DNA of 64,000 bases from Candidatus Bathyarchaeota archaeon (lineage in GTDB: Archaea; Thermoproteota; Bathyarchaeia; Bathyarchaeales; Bathycorpusculaceae), in NCBI GenBank assembly GCA_903901015.1, contig CAIUPH010000026.1:62001-126000 (forward strand). Reading direction: 5' to 3'. Under the pieces are notes generated by a model. That model had not been told where the DNA came from and made no database searches. It saw only the letters and a list, made by a program, of their open reading frames with translations. How positions within the stretch are numbered: position 1 is the stretch's first letter; the number at the start of each line of letters is the position of its first letter. Shown here in pieces: positions 9,095 through 17,237 of this stretch. A program made the translations under genes and the position numbers.

Positions 9095-9823
9095 TTAAGG
9101 GTTTCTGTATCCGTGTACTTCTACCTTAATGACTGATAGGTCGTCGCCAGGTTGGAAATACAAGGGCGTTGCACACTTGGTTCCTGGAACGTACTGGTAG
9201 TTTTGAGTGAAAACTCCTGTGCCGGTGCCTCTGCTGACAGGTGAAGGCATGGTAGTGGAAACAGTTATCCATGAACCATTCATTGCTAAGTACTGCACGT
9301 TGATTTCAGCGTTATACAGGAATCCTGTGTTGTTGAAGTTTACTGAAACATAATAGGTATGGGGTTCGCTCTTCCAATCTGAATTGTTAGAACCAGTTAT
9401 GTCCATAAGGGCTCCGCTGTACGGAATGGCAACTGGTTTAGCCGCGTTTTCAGCAGTTAGTTGAGCATTGTACCAATACACAGAAACCGGTGCAATCACG
9501 ATGCAGACCACGGCAATTATAGCAGCGACTTTTTTCCAAGTGTTCTTCCGCCGTCCTTTGTGAACTCCGTTCTCCGAAAAATTATCAAGAAGATCAAGCG
9601 CCAGTCGCCCCTTTTCAGTCAAGCCGTATCTTCCGTCGCTTTGCTTCTCCACCAATGCACTGAGCGCCTTCAGATGGTAATTGACCCTGCCTGTGTTCTC
9701 AATCTGCCCCAACTTCATCAGTTCAACGTAGGGCAGTGGCCCTTTGTCCTTGAGGCATTTTAATATGGTTTGTCGGGTTTGGTCTTTGAGAATTTTGTGG
9801 AGGGTGGCGAATTCTGCGGTCAT
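9095..9823 (-). CDS. membrane-tethered winged-helix regulator with extracytoplasmic domain
   Basis: 242 aa. Residues 1-85 form an ArsR-like winged helix (LHKILKDQTRQTILKCL, VNYHLKALSALV, YGLTEKGRLAL). A basic stretch (KGRRKNTWKK) is followed by one transmembrane helix at about 97-115. Residues 120-242 should lie outside the cell and look like a beta-rich domain. This is a one-component membrane regulator layout: outside sensor, inside DNA-binding domain. The start is the ATG at 9823. The secreted two-domain protein encoded divergently at 10042 is a plausible partner or target (inference). Confidence 0.75.
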   Translation of the reverse strand: MTAEFATLHKILKDQTRQTILKCLKDKGPLPYVELMKLGQIENTGRVNYHLKALSALVEKQSDGRYGLTEKGRLALDLLDNFSENGVHKGRRKNTWKKVAAIIAVVCIVIAPVSVYWYNAQLTAENAAKPVAIPYSGALMDITGSNNSDWKSEPHTYYVSVNFNNTGFLYNAEINVQYLAMNGSWITVSTTMPSPVSRGTGTGVFTQNYQYVPGTKCATPLYFQPGDDLSVIKVEVHGYRNP

Positions 9824-10041
9824 ATGTATCAGCAGTTTAGAGATGCCTGCTTTGTTCTCTTAAGGCTATTTGATTAAAACCGTTATCAAAAATTTATCAC
9901 CTGGCTAATCCTGCAAAAAAGATAACTCTGAAGCTTAAGCAGAACCGAAACCGAATGTGACTAAGCAAAATTTTGATTGCAAACGCGAGCAAAGACGCTA
10001 TATAGGTATTCAGCGCTAACTACCAAAGAACAGGTGAAAAA

Positions 10042-10788
10042 ATGAAAAAAATCATACTCGTCGCATTAGCAGTCGTACTCATCATCGTGGTTGCCGGCGG
10101 ATACCTCGGTTTGACTTACTACACTAACCAGACTAAAGACCAGAACAAATCGTCAGTCGCCCTTTCGATCGAACAAATTCGTGACCAAGCCATGGCTTAC
10201 GTAGCCGCCAACTATACTGGCACCGTGCAGCTTATGACTAGTGCTGCATGGACCGGCGGCAGACAAGACACGGGCCTGCTAGGCTCAGAACTATACCAAT
10301 GCAGCAGCGGAGACTGGAACGTTCAAATACAGTACCCAGTCGTTCCCAATCCAGTGTACAGCATCAATGTGTCGTACTCCACCCAAACCGATACCGTTAG
10401 CTGGATCGGAACATACAGTGGAGTCTTCGTTGAAACAAGTCACGCAGTCAACATAGCCACCGCCTCGTTTTCCACTCAGGAACAAGCAAGAGACACAGCC
10501 CTCGTTTTCATTCAAGCATACCACAACGAAACCACACCCTACATGCAGAGCGTCACTTGGGGCGGCGGAAGAACAACACCTGAGGGACTTGTAGGCTCAG
10601 AAACCTACACCTACCAAGCCGCTGGAAACTCTTTTTGGAAAGTAACCCTCCAGTACCCAGTCATACCGAACGCAGTATACACTGTAAACGCGACTTACTA
10701 CACGCCCAGTAATGCAAACTTTATCGTTTGGCAGGGCACCCTGCTAAACGGCACCGTAACCGAAACCGCCTACAACTTCAACCCATAA
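10042..10788 (+). CDS. N-terminally anchored extracellular protein with a duplicated domain
   Basis: 248 aa. Residues 4-27 are a hydrophobic signal anchor, followed by a charged linker. Two similar domains of about 90 residues follow: EQIRDQAMAYVAANY, TSAAWTGGR, GLLGSE and QIQYPVVPNPVYSINVSY in the first, and EQARDTALVFIQAYH, QSVTWGGGR, GLVGSE and TLQYPVIPNAVYTVNATY in the second. The helix-plus-strand pattern resembles PepSY-like folds, but that is a guess. An extracellular location is likely and function is unknown. It is divergent from the membrane-tethered regulator. Confidence 0.7.
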   Translation: MKKIILVALAVVLIIVVAGGYLGLTYYTNQTKDQNKSSVALSIEQIRDQAMAYVAANYTGTVQLMTSAAWTGGRQDTGLLGSELYQCSSGDWNVQIQYPVVPNPVYSINVSYSTQTDTVSWIGTYSGVFVETSHAVNIATASFSTQEQARDTALVFIQAYHNETTPYMQSVTWGGGRTTPEGLVGSETYTYQAAGNSFWKVTLQYPVIPNAVYTVNATYYTPSNANFIVWQGTLLNGTVTETAYNFNP

Positions 10789-10822
10789 AAAATGACGAAT
10801 GGCGGATTATTTTTTCCGCTTT

Positions 10823-11032
10823 CTACGGTTTTCTGTAATCCTTAATCGGTGCAATCGGCAGCGTAGACGTCGCAGCTACACCCTCAATGGGCTTCACGAT
10901 GTCTCCCACAAAATGTAGTGCATTCTCGTTTGTGTCAGCTTGGAACAGAATCGCAAAGTCCCATTCGCCAAACACCTGGTAAGCTTCCTCAAGGATTACG
11001 CCGTTCATGGGTTTCTGTTTCCACTTTATCAT
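10823..11032 (-). CDS. small ferredoxin-fold protein, Lrp/AsnC ligand-domain or DUF3303-like
   Basis: 69 aa from ATG 11032. The visible elements YQVFGEWDFAILFQAD, a helix NALHFVGDIVKPIEGV and a strand ATSTLPIAPI have the alternating pattern of stand-alone alpha/beta-barrel ligand domains. The expected first beta strand is absent. The frame is open for about 26 further codons upstream but without a usual start codon, so the N-terminus is uncertain. No DNA-binding part is present. A small-molecule-sensing role is inference only. Confidence 0.5.
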   Translation of the reverse strand: MIKWKQKPMNGVILEEAYQVFGEWDFAILFQADTNENALHFVGDIVKPIEGVAATSTLPIAPIKDYRKP

Positions 11033-11192
11033 TTCAGCATAGAGTTCCCTGAGCCTTCGAGACCGAGCGCAATCATGGCAAAATACTTCTGTACAGATTT
11101 ATCAATAAAAATACCTGAACAAGCCTTTGTTTTGTGGCGTTTTAAAACATTTGTGACTGTAAGATTGCAGCAACTATCCTTTGGGCTTTTTT

Positions 11193-11966
11193 TCATCGGA
11201 TTTGCAGCGCAAGTTCAATAAAACCCGTGGCAACCGCAATCAGAACGGCACCGTAGATGCTCTTAGTCTTCCAAGTGACGAACAGTTTACTTGCAACCGT
11301 CAGCATATTGCAGACCTGCCATGGCAGCGAGTTTGATGAAACGTAGCTTTGGAACGCAAAAACCCCAATTATAGCCAACAGCAAAACGTTTACTTTTCCA
11401 ACGTACCTGTTGAAGATTATGCCCGAGAAAAACAGTGTTTGCAAGAAGACCGAAACTACGTTGACTAGCACGACCCAAATAATCAAGCCGTTTGTGGTGT
11501 ACCCGATAACCCATTGTTGATGGAAGAAGAACTCCGTCGCTAAAAAAACTGCAGACGCAAAAAGTAACCCCAAACCAGTGTATTCAACTGTTCTTCTGCT
11601 ATTCTTCACTTTGAGACCCAGTTCCTCAAAAGAAACCCTCCTATTCCAACCGAAAACTGCCAAAACTGGGATAACAGCGTAAGCCAACACGTTAGTTACG
11701 ACATAGTTAAACGTCAAGTTGTTATCAATCAAAGGCTGTTCGGGCAGGGAAATTGGAAATGCGTATTGAAGCAGCCTGCCGTGTATCGTAACGAAGGTGA
11801 AGCTTAACAAAAAGAGCAGAAAAGCCAACTCAAACAGCCATGTTTCTTTCCGTCTTATTTTAAAAAATAAAGCAACGCCAAGCACCGCCACTGCTACCAG
11901 TAGCGTGGTTAAGTTTGCTCCGAATAATCCATAGTAGGTTGGGTGAGCGCCAAACTGAAGATCCAT
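11193..11966 (-). CDS. multi-TM membrane protein, degenerate CPBP (CAAX-protease-like) family
   Basis: 257 aa with about eight hydrophobic helices. FEELGLKVKN followed by paired helices is typical of CPBP/ABI membrane proteases. At the place of the family's catalytic EExxxR motif the protein reads QTLFFSGIIFNRY, so both glutamates and the arginine are missing. If the assignment is right, it is an inactive relative. The start is the ATG at 11966. No operon partner is close. Confidence 0.5.
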   Translation of the reverse strand: MDLQFGAHPTYYGLFGANLTTLLVAVAVLGVALFFKIRRKETWLFELAFLLFLLSFTFVTIHGRLLQYAFPISLPEQPLIDNNLTFNYVVTNVLAYAVIPVLAVFGWNRRVSFEELGLKVKNSRRTVEYTGLGLLFASAVFLATEFFFHQQWVIGYTTNGLIIWVVLVNVVSVFLQTLFFSGIIFNRYVGKVNVLLLAIIGVFAFQSYVSSNSLPWQVCNMLTVASKLFVTWKTKSIYGAVLIAVATGFIELALQIR

Positions 11967-12049
11967 ACGTGGTCACTCAACTGTGGGCTTTCAGTAAAAA
12001 TAGGCTTTGAGGTACAGTTACTTGTTAGTACGCTCGTTTACAGGTTGAC

Positions 12050-12646
12050 TTAACTTTTATTGTTTAATCCCGACTTAATCATTTCTCTGGCAGCACTGAG
12101 GCATTTTTCAAATCCGCCAAGGTAAGTGAACAACTGGTCGGCAGGCGCTTCCTCAACCACTAACCGCTTGGTGCTCGCGTGGATGCAGCCGTCCAGCATC
12201 AGGTTGTCGGTTAACTCCACTTCTTCGATGAACATGCCTTGGGTGTCTCGTAGTTTTCCGTCGCTGTCGCGTTTGACTTTGCCGCCGAGGGCTTTGACTG
12301 TGCGCTCAGTAAACGGTGCGGCAATGTTGGTGTAGGCAAACACTTTTTTGCCTATTGCGTGGGCGAACCCGATTTCGTACGCCGTTCCTACATCGGCGCT
12401 TGGACTTCTAAACGGCGTTAGGTTCGCAACGACTAAGTCGCAGGATTTAATCAAATCCTCGTTCACCTCACTGATGCACAAGCCCAGTTCTTTCGGGCTC
12501 TTATTTTTGGTATCCACTTCATTGTCTAATGGAAAAACCCCTTCAAAACCATATTTGTTGCACACCGCTTTTTTTTGCTCACCGATTTCTTTGGCGTTAA
12601 TAAGAAAGACTTCTGGGCCAGCAAGGTAAACGCGAATTGGTTTCAA
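12050..12646 (-). CDS. nucleoside 2-deoxyribosyltransferase-like protein
   Basis: About 198 aa. RVYLAGPEVFL at the start, DLVVANLTPFRSPSADVGTAYEIGFAHA and KVFAYTN match the nucleoside 2-deoxyribosyltransferase / DNPH1 fold. The AGP loop and the conserved ADVGTAYEIG segment are the substrate-site hallmarks. Such enzymes cleave or exchange N-glycosidic bonds of deoxynucleosides or nucleotides. A TTG at 12646 with GAGG 8 nt upstream gives the usual N-terminus (MKPIRVYLAGP); an earlier TTG at 12673 lies directly against the TATA box and is less likely. Confidence 0.8.
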   Translation of the reverse strand: MKPIRVYLAGPEVFLINAKEIGEQKKAVCNKYGFEGVFPLDNEVDTKNKSPKELGLCISEVNEDLIKSCDLVVANLTPFRSPSADVGTAYEIGFAHAIGKKVFAYTNIAAPFTERTVKALGGKVKRDSDGKLRDTQGMFIEEVELTDNLMLDGCIHASTKRLVVEEAPADQLFTYLGGFEKCLSAAREMIKSGLNNKS

Positions 12647-12673
12647 TGAAGTATCCTCACAGATTCTGTGCAA

Positions 12674-12685
12674 TATTTATAAATA
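12674..12685. promoter_or_regulatory. palindromic TATA box shared by two divergent genes
   Basis: TATTTATAAATA is a perfect 12-bp palindrome, 28 nt from the start at 12646 on one side and 36 nt from the ATG at 12721 on the other. Both distances fit an archaeal TATA box, so TBP could load the polymerase in either direction. Confidence 0.55.
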
Positions 12686-12720
12686 AACTAGTCAGGTAAT
12701 AAATTTTGGAGACGAAAGAA

Positions 12721-13275
12721 ATGCGTATTTTAGGTGTTAGCGGTAGCCCGCGGGTTGGCGGCAATACCGATTTGATATTGAATGAGGCTCTACAGGCAGC
12801 TAAATCCAGCGGCGCTGAAGTAACTTTAATCCGTCTTTCTGACTACAAACTTGCGCCTTGCAACGCCTGCATGAGCTGCTTCTCAACTGGGAAATGTGCA
12901 ATCAAAGACGATGGGCAAACCCTCTACGAGGCAATCACTGGTGCAGACGGCGTCATCTTGGGTAGTCCATCCTACTTCCAAGGAGTTACGGCTCAGATGA
13001 AAGTGTTTATCGACCGCATAGGGTTCTTAGCTTTGGCGCGAAAGAAAACAGATTTCGTTGGCAAGGTGGGAGGCGTTATTGCGGTAGCTCGAAGGTCTGG
13101 TGTGTCGGGTACCTGCAACCAAATGCTGACCTTTCTAACAGCCACTAGAGTAGTGATACCAAGCGGCGGAAGAGTCTTTGCACTCGGAAGAGAAAAAGGC
13201 GACGTCCTCAACGACAAGGAAGGTATAGATGCCGCAAGGAACCTTGGAGTTTCCATCGTTAAGGCTCTAAAGTAA
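12721..13275 (+). CDS. iron-sulfur flavoprotein (NADPH-dependent FMN reductase family)
   Basis: 184 aa flavodoxin-like protein. GVSGSPRVGGNTD (6-18) is the FMN phosphate loop. C47-x2-C50-x2-C53-x5-C59 is the compact cysteine motif of the archaeal iron-sulfur flavoprotein (Isf) family, which carries a 4Fe-4S cluster plus FMN. GSPSYFQGVTAQMKVFIDR is the conserved flavin-contacting segment. Family members pass electrons from ferredoxin to acceptors such as O2, H2O2 or CO2-reduction partners; the partner here is unknown. ATG 12721 has GGAG 9 nt upstream and is preferred over the TTG at 12706. Confidence 0.88.
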   Translation: MRILGVSGSPRVGGNTDLILNEALQAAKSSGAEVTLIRLSDYKLAPCNACMSCFSTGKCAIKDDGQTLYEAITGADGVILGSPSYFQGVTAQMKVFIDRIGFLALARKKTDFVGKVGGVIAVARRSGVSGTCNQMLTFLTATRVVIPSGGRVFALGREKGDVLNDKEGIDAARNLGVSIVKALK

Positions 13276-13438
13276 ATACGCCCTAACCAAAATAGTCGGC
13301 ATTAGCAAGCAATCTTTGTTCTATCTGCAGAAGCTACCGCAGATTGCCAATAACCAGTTTTCTTGGTGCAACAATAGATTTTGGCGGTAAATTTAGGGTC
13401 CAGAACGCCAGTTTACACAGTAGTACAGCTGAAAAATG

Positions 13439-13481
13439 TTAGTCAAGAAACCTTGACTAAGCTTAGTCAACATTCCTTGAC
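13439..13481. promoter_or_regulatory. tandem inverted-repeat operators upstream of regulator-hemA operon
   Basis: Two copies of GTCAA-N6-TTGAC (13442-13457 and 13466-13481) have centres 24 bp apart. The first is extended to a perfect 9-bp inverted repeat (TTAGTCAAG ... CTTGACTAA). They lie about 100 bp before the regulator gene, where an autoregulator could bind as two dimers. The rest of the 13276-13583 gap shows nothing else definite except GGAGAGG at 13571-13577, the ribosome-binding site for ATG 13584. Confidence 0.6.
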
Positions 13482-13583
13482 GAGAACGCTTTTAGTCTAA
13501 AGAAACTAAACGATTTTTGAAGAAAAACCGGGCGGGAATTCATCCTTCCCGAACAATGAACCTCCACGTAGGAGAGGAAAAAA

Positions 13584-14552
13584 ATGACCACTGTCCTGAC
13601 ACAAACCCAAAAAATTGAAAACGGCGGCTACTTTTTTGAAATGTTAAAATCCCTTGACCTAAAATGCAAAAGCTGCGCTCCCATAACTCCCCTTGAATGC
13701 ATAACAAGATGCAAAGTGCACAGGCTAAAAAACGAGTTGCGTTGCCTGAGGAAAACCCTCGATAACCCTGACTACGTAAAAGACCTCTTCAACGTGCTGA
13801 AAAACCCCACGCGCCTAGTCATTCTGCAGGTCTTGTTAAACGGCAGATACTCGGTAAACCAGTTGCAGCTTGAACTAAAAAAAACCGGGTGCCTGGCCAA
13901 CCAAAACGCAGTAATCGAAGAATACCTGCCTCCATTAACCGCTTTGGATTTAGTCAGTGAATTGCAAGACGAATACAGCCTAACCCTGTTCGGTAGCCGC
14001 CTAGCTAACCTGCTCGGCTGCTTCCCCAAATACGCCCAAAAACTTCCCACCCACTCCGAATGCTATGAAGAAGCCGTTTTGCAATACCTGCTGTCGGGAC
14101 CAAAAACTTTTGAACAGATAGAAACAGTTGTTTTGCCCAAGAATGTATCCCGAACCCTAAGACGGCTAAACTCAGATTGCTTAATTAACGCGCCCACCCA
14201 GCGAGACTACGTATTCTTTTTCAGAACCATTCGAAGCCCCGACAAAGAAAACATTAACGACACAGAAAGAAAAATACATAAAGCAATCCCACAGGAAGGA
14301 ATTCCAGCTGGGCAACTAGCGGAAAAAACAGGTTTCTCCAAAAGCGTAATCTACCGAAACATAAAACATCTGAGAAGCAAAAAACTGGTGTTCCAAAGAA
14401 GAACCCCCAAAACTTATCACCTGACAATTAAAGGCGAAAAATTGGCTACGGTACTCACTGAGCTCCAACAAACCGTAGGCGACACTTGGCTTTCTTTCCA
14501 GCAAGCAGCTTTGGAAAACGCAAAAGCCCTAAAAATAGGTGACTTAACTTGA
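13584..14552 (+). CDS. Cys-rich multi-winged-helix regulator upstream of hemA
   Basis: 322 aa. The N-terminus has cysteines at about 27, 30, 38 and 42 (CKSC, ECITRC) suited to binding a metal or Fe-S cluster. Residues about 65-135 form a first winged helix (LFNVLKNPTRLVILQVLL), followed by a second (about 150-215) and a third (about 235-295, GQLAEKTGFSKSVIYRNIKHL). Its TGA overlaps the hemA TTG in TTGA, so the two are translationally coupled. Tetrapyrrole- or iron-responsive control of hemA is inferred from context and the Cys cluster; no close named family is recognised. Confidence 0.7.
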   Translation: MTTVLTQTQKIENGGYFFEMLKSLDLKCKSCAPITPLECITRCKVHRLKNELRCLRKTLDNPDYVKDLFNVLKNPTRLVILQVLLNGRYSVNQLQLELKKTGCLANQNAVIEEYLPPLTALDLVSELQDEYSLTLFGSRLANLLGCFPKYAQKLPTHSECYEEAVLQYLLSGPKTFEQIETVVLPKNVSRTLRRLNSDCLINAPTQRDYVFFFRTIRSPDKENINDTERKIHKAIPQEGIPAGQLAEKTGFSKSVIYRNIKHLRSKKLVFQRRTPKTYHLTIKGEKLATVLTELQQTVGDTWLSFQQAALENAKALKIGDLT

Positions 14553-15850
14553 CGGTGCCCACAGGCGCCAAACCCCTCGACATCATAAACGTAAGAATAA
14601 CCCACAAAACCGCACGTGTGCCCCTGCTGGAAGCGGCTTCTTTTAAGGATAAAGCCGACGCATACGCCGAAATTCGCTCGCTCGATGGGGTGCAGGAATC
14701 TGTGCTCATTCAAACTTGTAACCGCGTGGAACTGTACCTCGTAAGTGAACATGGCGATAGAACCGTCAAGTCAGCCGTGGGTCTCTTGGAGAACCGTGCA
14801 TCAGCGGACCCGGAGGAAGCCTGCAAAGCAGTTGAGTGGGGCGTCAACGGCGAGGCGCTAAACCATCTGCTGCGGGTTGCCTCCGGGTTAGAATCCATGG
14901 TTGTAGGCGAAGATCAAGTCATAAACCAAGTTTGGAACGCTTACCTTGAAGCTGAAAAAGTCAAAGCATCGGGTCCAGTTCTTAGTCTTCTCTTCAATCG
15001 GGCGGTAAACGTGGGCAGGCGAGTGAGACGCGAAACTAAACTCAGTAAAGGCGCGGTGTCCGTTGGTTCAGCAGCGGTGGAACTTGCGGAGAATCTTTTG
15101 GGTAGCCTTAAAGAAAAGAAAATCCTCGTGATGGGTGCAGGTGAAACAGGTACACTCATCGCTAAAGCCATGGCACGACGCTGCCTTAACCCGATATTCG
15201 TGGCGAACAGAACCTACGAAAGAGCGTTTCGGCTAGCTGAGGAACTGGGCGGCAAAGCCGTGATGTTCGACAAGTTCGGTGAAGTTCTCGTGGACGCAGA
15301 CGTGGTCTTCTGTTCAACTTCTGCTCCCCACTACCTGCTAACGAAAGAGCTTGTTTCTTGGCTGCTCTCAGCACGTCACAACAAAAAAGAACTTATCGTA
15401 ATCGATGTTTCCAACCCCCGCAACGTCGAAGAAGCCATCCGCGAGCTGCCCTACGTGAAGCTCTACAACATCGACGACTTAACATCGATTGCTGAACACA
15501 ACAAGGCTGAACGCCAAAAAAGCGTGGAGGAAGCCCAAGGAATCGTCGACGAAGAACTCAGGGCGCTCGAATATACTGTGAAGGCGAACTCTGTTGGCGA
15601 AACTGTTGCTACGTTGCTTTCACGAGTTGAAGGAAGCCGCCAAAGAGAACTCGGCAAAGCACTGAACCTGCTGGGCGAGTTGGATGAACGCCAGAAAAAA
15701 ATTGTAAACGACTTAACCTGCATCCTGCTGAAACGGACGTTTCTGCCAGTTATCGAGAACCTGCGCTTAGCCGCCCAAAACGAAGACACCGAAGTCGTTG
15801 AGGTAGCAGCAAAACTGTTGGAACTTCATAATAACACGGTTGAGAATTAA
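14549..15850 (+). CDS. hemA: glutamyl-tRNA reductase
   Basis: 433 aa, normal length. It reduces glutamyl-tRNA(Glu) with NADPH to glutamate-1-semialdehyde, the first step of tetrapyrrole synthesis (heme, siroheme, cobalamin, F430). Catalytic Cys57 lies in IQTCNRVELY. ASGLESMVVGEDQV is the family signature, KILVMGAGETGTLIAKAM the NADPH-binding Rossmann loop, and a C-terminal helical dimerisation domain follows. It starts at TTG 14549, overlapping the upstream stop by 4 nt. No other hem genes are nearby. A tRNA-Glu gene lies elsewhere in the window at 57.5 kb. Confidence 0.95.
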   Translation: MTVPTGAKPLDIINVRITHKTARVPLLEAASFKDKADAYAEIRSLDGVQESVLIQTCNRVELYLVSEHGDRTVKSAVGLLENRASADPEEACKAVEWGVNGEALNHLLRVASGLESMVVGEDQVINQVWNAYLEAEKVKASGPVLSLLFNRAVNVGRRVRRETKLSKGAVSVGSAAVELAENLLGSLKEKKILVMGAGETGTLIAKAMARRCLNPIFVANRTYERAFRLAEELGGKAVMFDKFGEVLVDADVVFCSTSAPHYLLTKELVSWLLSARHNKKELIVIDVSNPRNVEEAIRELPYVKLYNIDDLTSIAEHNKAERQKSVEEAQGIVDEELRALEYTVKANSVGETVATLLSRVEGSRQRELGKALNLLGELDERQKKIVNDLTCILLKRTFLPVIENLRLAAQNEDTEVVEVAAKLLELHNNTVEN

Positions 15851-15870
15851 GGCAATTCAAATTTTAAAAT

Positions 15871-15995
15871 TGGCGCCGGGGAAGGGATTCGAACCCCTGC
15901 GAGCCGAAGCCCACCAGCTATCTTGCCATTTTCTGGCTTTAGCCCTCTTTTGTTTGATCTCGAGGCTGGCGCGATAACCACTCCGCCACCCCGGC
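15871..15995 (-). tRNA. tRNA-Ser(CGA) with 39-nt intron at 37/38
   Basis: A class II tRNA on the minus strand. Acceptor GCCGGGG (15989-15995) pairs with CCCCGGC; discriminator G and encoded CCA end at 15871. The anticodon stem CCAGC/GCTGG encloses the CGA anticodon (15960-15962). Bases 15920-15958 interrupt the loop between positions 37 and 38, the canonical archaeal intron site. The variable arm GGGC-TTCG-GCTC and T-arm GTTCGAAT are intact. The mature length is 86 nt with CCA. It is convergent with hemA. Confidence 0.93.
15920..15958 (-). other. tRNA intron
   Basis: 39-nt intron of tRNA-Ser, placed after position 37. It contains short self-complementary parts (GGCT-AA-AGCC and GCCA-GAAAA-TGGC). 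Removal by the archaeal tRNA-splicing endonuclease at a bulge-helix-bulge is expected; the exact motif was not modelled. Confidence 0.8.
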
Positions 15996-16380
15996 TCCAG
16001 CCAATAGATTTGCTGTGGTGGCTAAAAGAGTTTTCAGTGTCGAAACCTGGTTGGGCTTTGTTTTTCGTCTTCGCTCTTTATGTGGGCGGGTTGGTTTTAA
16101 GGGTGCCACAAGACTGTTTGGCATCTGCGTCCTATTTTGTGTTAGCAACGTTTTTCTGCAACTGTTTCAATGTGAGATAATCATTTTTCTACACACGGTG
16201 TGCATGGCTCCATGTTGAAAACGCCGCGGTGTCCTTGTGAATGTATGTATAGCCTATTTTTTTCTTCACAAGAATCAATGAACCGCGAAATGCAGTCGGA
16301 CACTCGCATGCTCCATACAGAAACCTTACCACATATCAAAGCAGAAGGTAGCCACAGCAAAACCTGCTTTGCCGCTACCG
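15996..16380. other. intergenic region without recognised genes
   Basis: 385 nt between the tRNA-Ser gene and the vapC-like gene. Short open frames have no family features and no convincing ribosome-binding site. A 12-nt stretch TCCATGTTGAAA at about 16209 also occurs in repeat family A, too short to call a copy. Confidence 0.4.
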
Positions 16381-16764
16381 CTACACCCATATCGTGTGTA
16401 TTTCTTTAATCTGCTTAAAATGAGGATCATCAGAAACGCAAACCGCGTTTAACATGGATGCCGTTGCAGCTATCATACTGTCACCCATAGAAAGCTGATA
16501 TTTTTGCCGCAACTCAGCAGACAACTGTGCCACTTCCTCATCAACGGAAATAGTCTTAAAACTTTGTTTCAGTCGTGAAATCCTTAATTTGGCCGTTTCT
16601 CGCCCTTCACGTAAAAGCGTTAACCGGTAAAGTTCATGCACTACTACAGAGGAAACGTATTTTTCACGTCTCATCTTTTCAATCTCTATCTTTTTGCGCA
16701 TATCTAGATTTTTGGAATAAAAAAGCTCCATAAAAAATCTGGTATCATAGACCCGCTTAGACAT
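16381..16764 (-). CDS. vapC: PIN-domain toxin, VapC family
   Basis: 127 aa PIN-domain ribonuclease. Acidic residues typical of the Mg-dependent site are D7 (VYDTRFF), E44 (VVHELYRL), D95 (SMGDSMIAATA) and D112/D113 (SDDPHF). VapC toxins cut specific RNAs until bound by their antitoxin. It overlaps the AbrB-type antitoxin gene upstream by 8 nt, the usual antitoxin-first order. All catalytic positions look intact, so it is probably functional. A decayed relative is present at 31.1 kb. Confidence 0.88.
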   Translation of the reverse strand: MSKRVYDTRFFMELFYSKNLDMRKKIEIEKMRREKYVSSVVVHELYRLTLLREGRETAKLRISRLKQSFKTISVDEEVAQLSAELRQKYQLSMGDSMIAATASMLNAVCVSDDPHFKQIKEIHTIWV

Positions 16765-16987
16765 CTTCTTCCCTGAGTTTGTCTAGTTCTTTTTTCATTT
16801 CTTCAACAGTCGCGTAAGGTGCACCGGAGCCGATTAAATCCCAGATAGATTTTTTGGGTTTGAAGAGGATTCCTTCCGGTGTTTCAACGACTTCTAAGCG
16901 TGTTCCTTCCTCAATCTTGAACTTTCTACGAAACTTTACGGGAATGGTTGTCTGACCTTTCTTTGTTACTACCACTTCAGACTCCAT
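16757..16987 (-). CDS. vapB: AbrB/SpoVT-type antitoxin
   Basis: 76 aa. Residues 1-45 form the swapped-hairpin AbrB fold (VVVTKKGQTTIPVKFRRKF, LEVVETPEGILFKP). The acidic C-terminal tail (VEEMKKELDKLREEDV) is expected to wrap the toxin. It binds its own promoter and neutralises the adjacent PIN toxin. A second protein of the same kind lies at 31.3 kb. Confidence 0.88.
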   Translation of the reverse strand: MESEVVVTKKGQTTIPVKFRRKFKIEEGTRLEVVETPEGILFKPKKSIWDLIGSGAPYATVEEMKKELDKLREEDV

Positions 16988-17237
16988 ACATTAATCACGT
17001 ATTACTTTATGCTATTCTTACCCTCTTAAACATAACTATCATGGCTAACGAGTCTAAAAAAGAAAATAAAGCGCAGATGGTCAGGGTTCTCTAAAGGCAA
17101 CCCCCTCCTGCCGAGTTACAAAAACCGAAAACTGCTTATGTACTGCTGCGTCAGATGAGGGATTAATGGAAACAATGTTTCCGTGCTCGATGAGAAATCA
17201 AATTCTTCGAATCAAAAATCTTTAGAGGTAGAAAGAA

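Noticed and set aside
16205-16222. Possible fifth copy of repeat family A
   Set aside because: Only 12 identical bases (TCCATGTTGAAA) and no flanking similarity.
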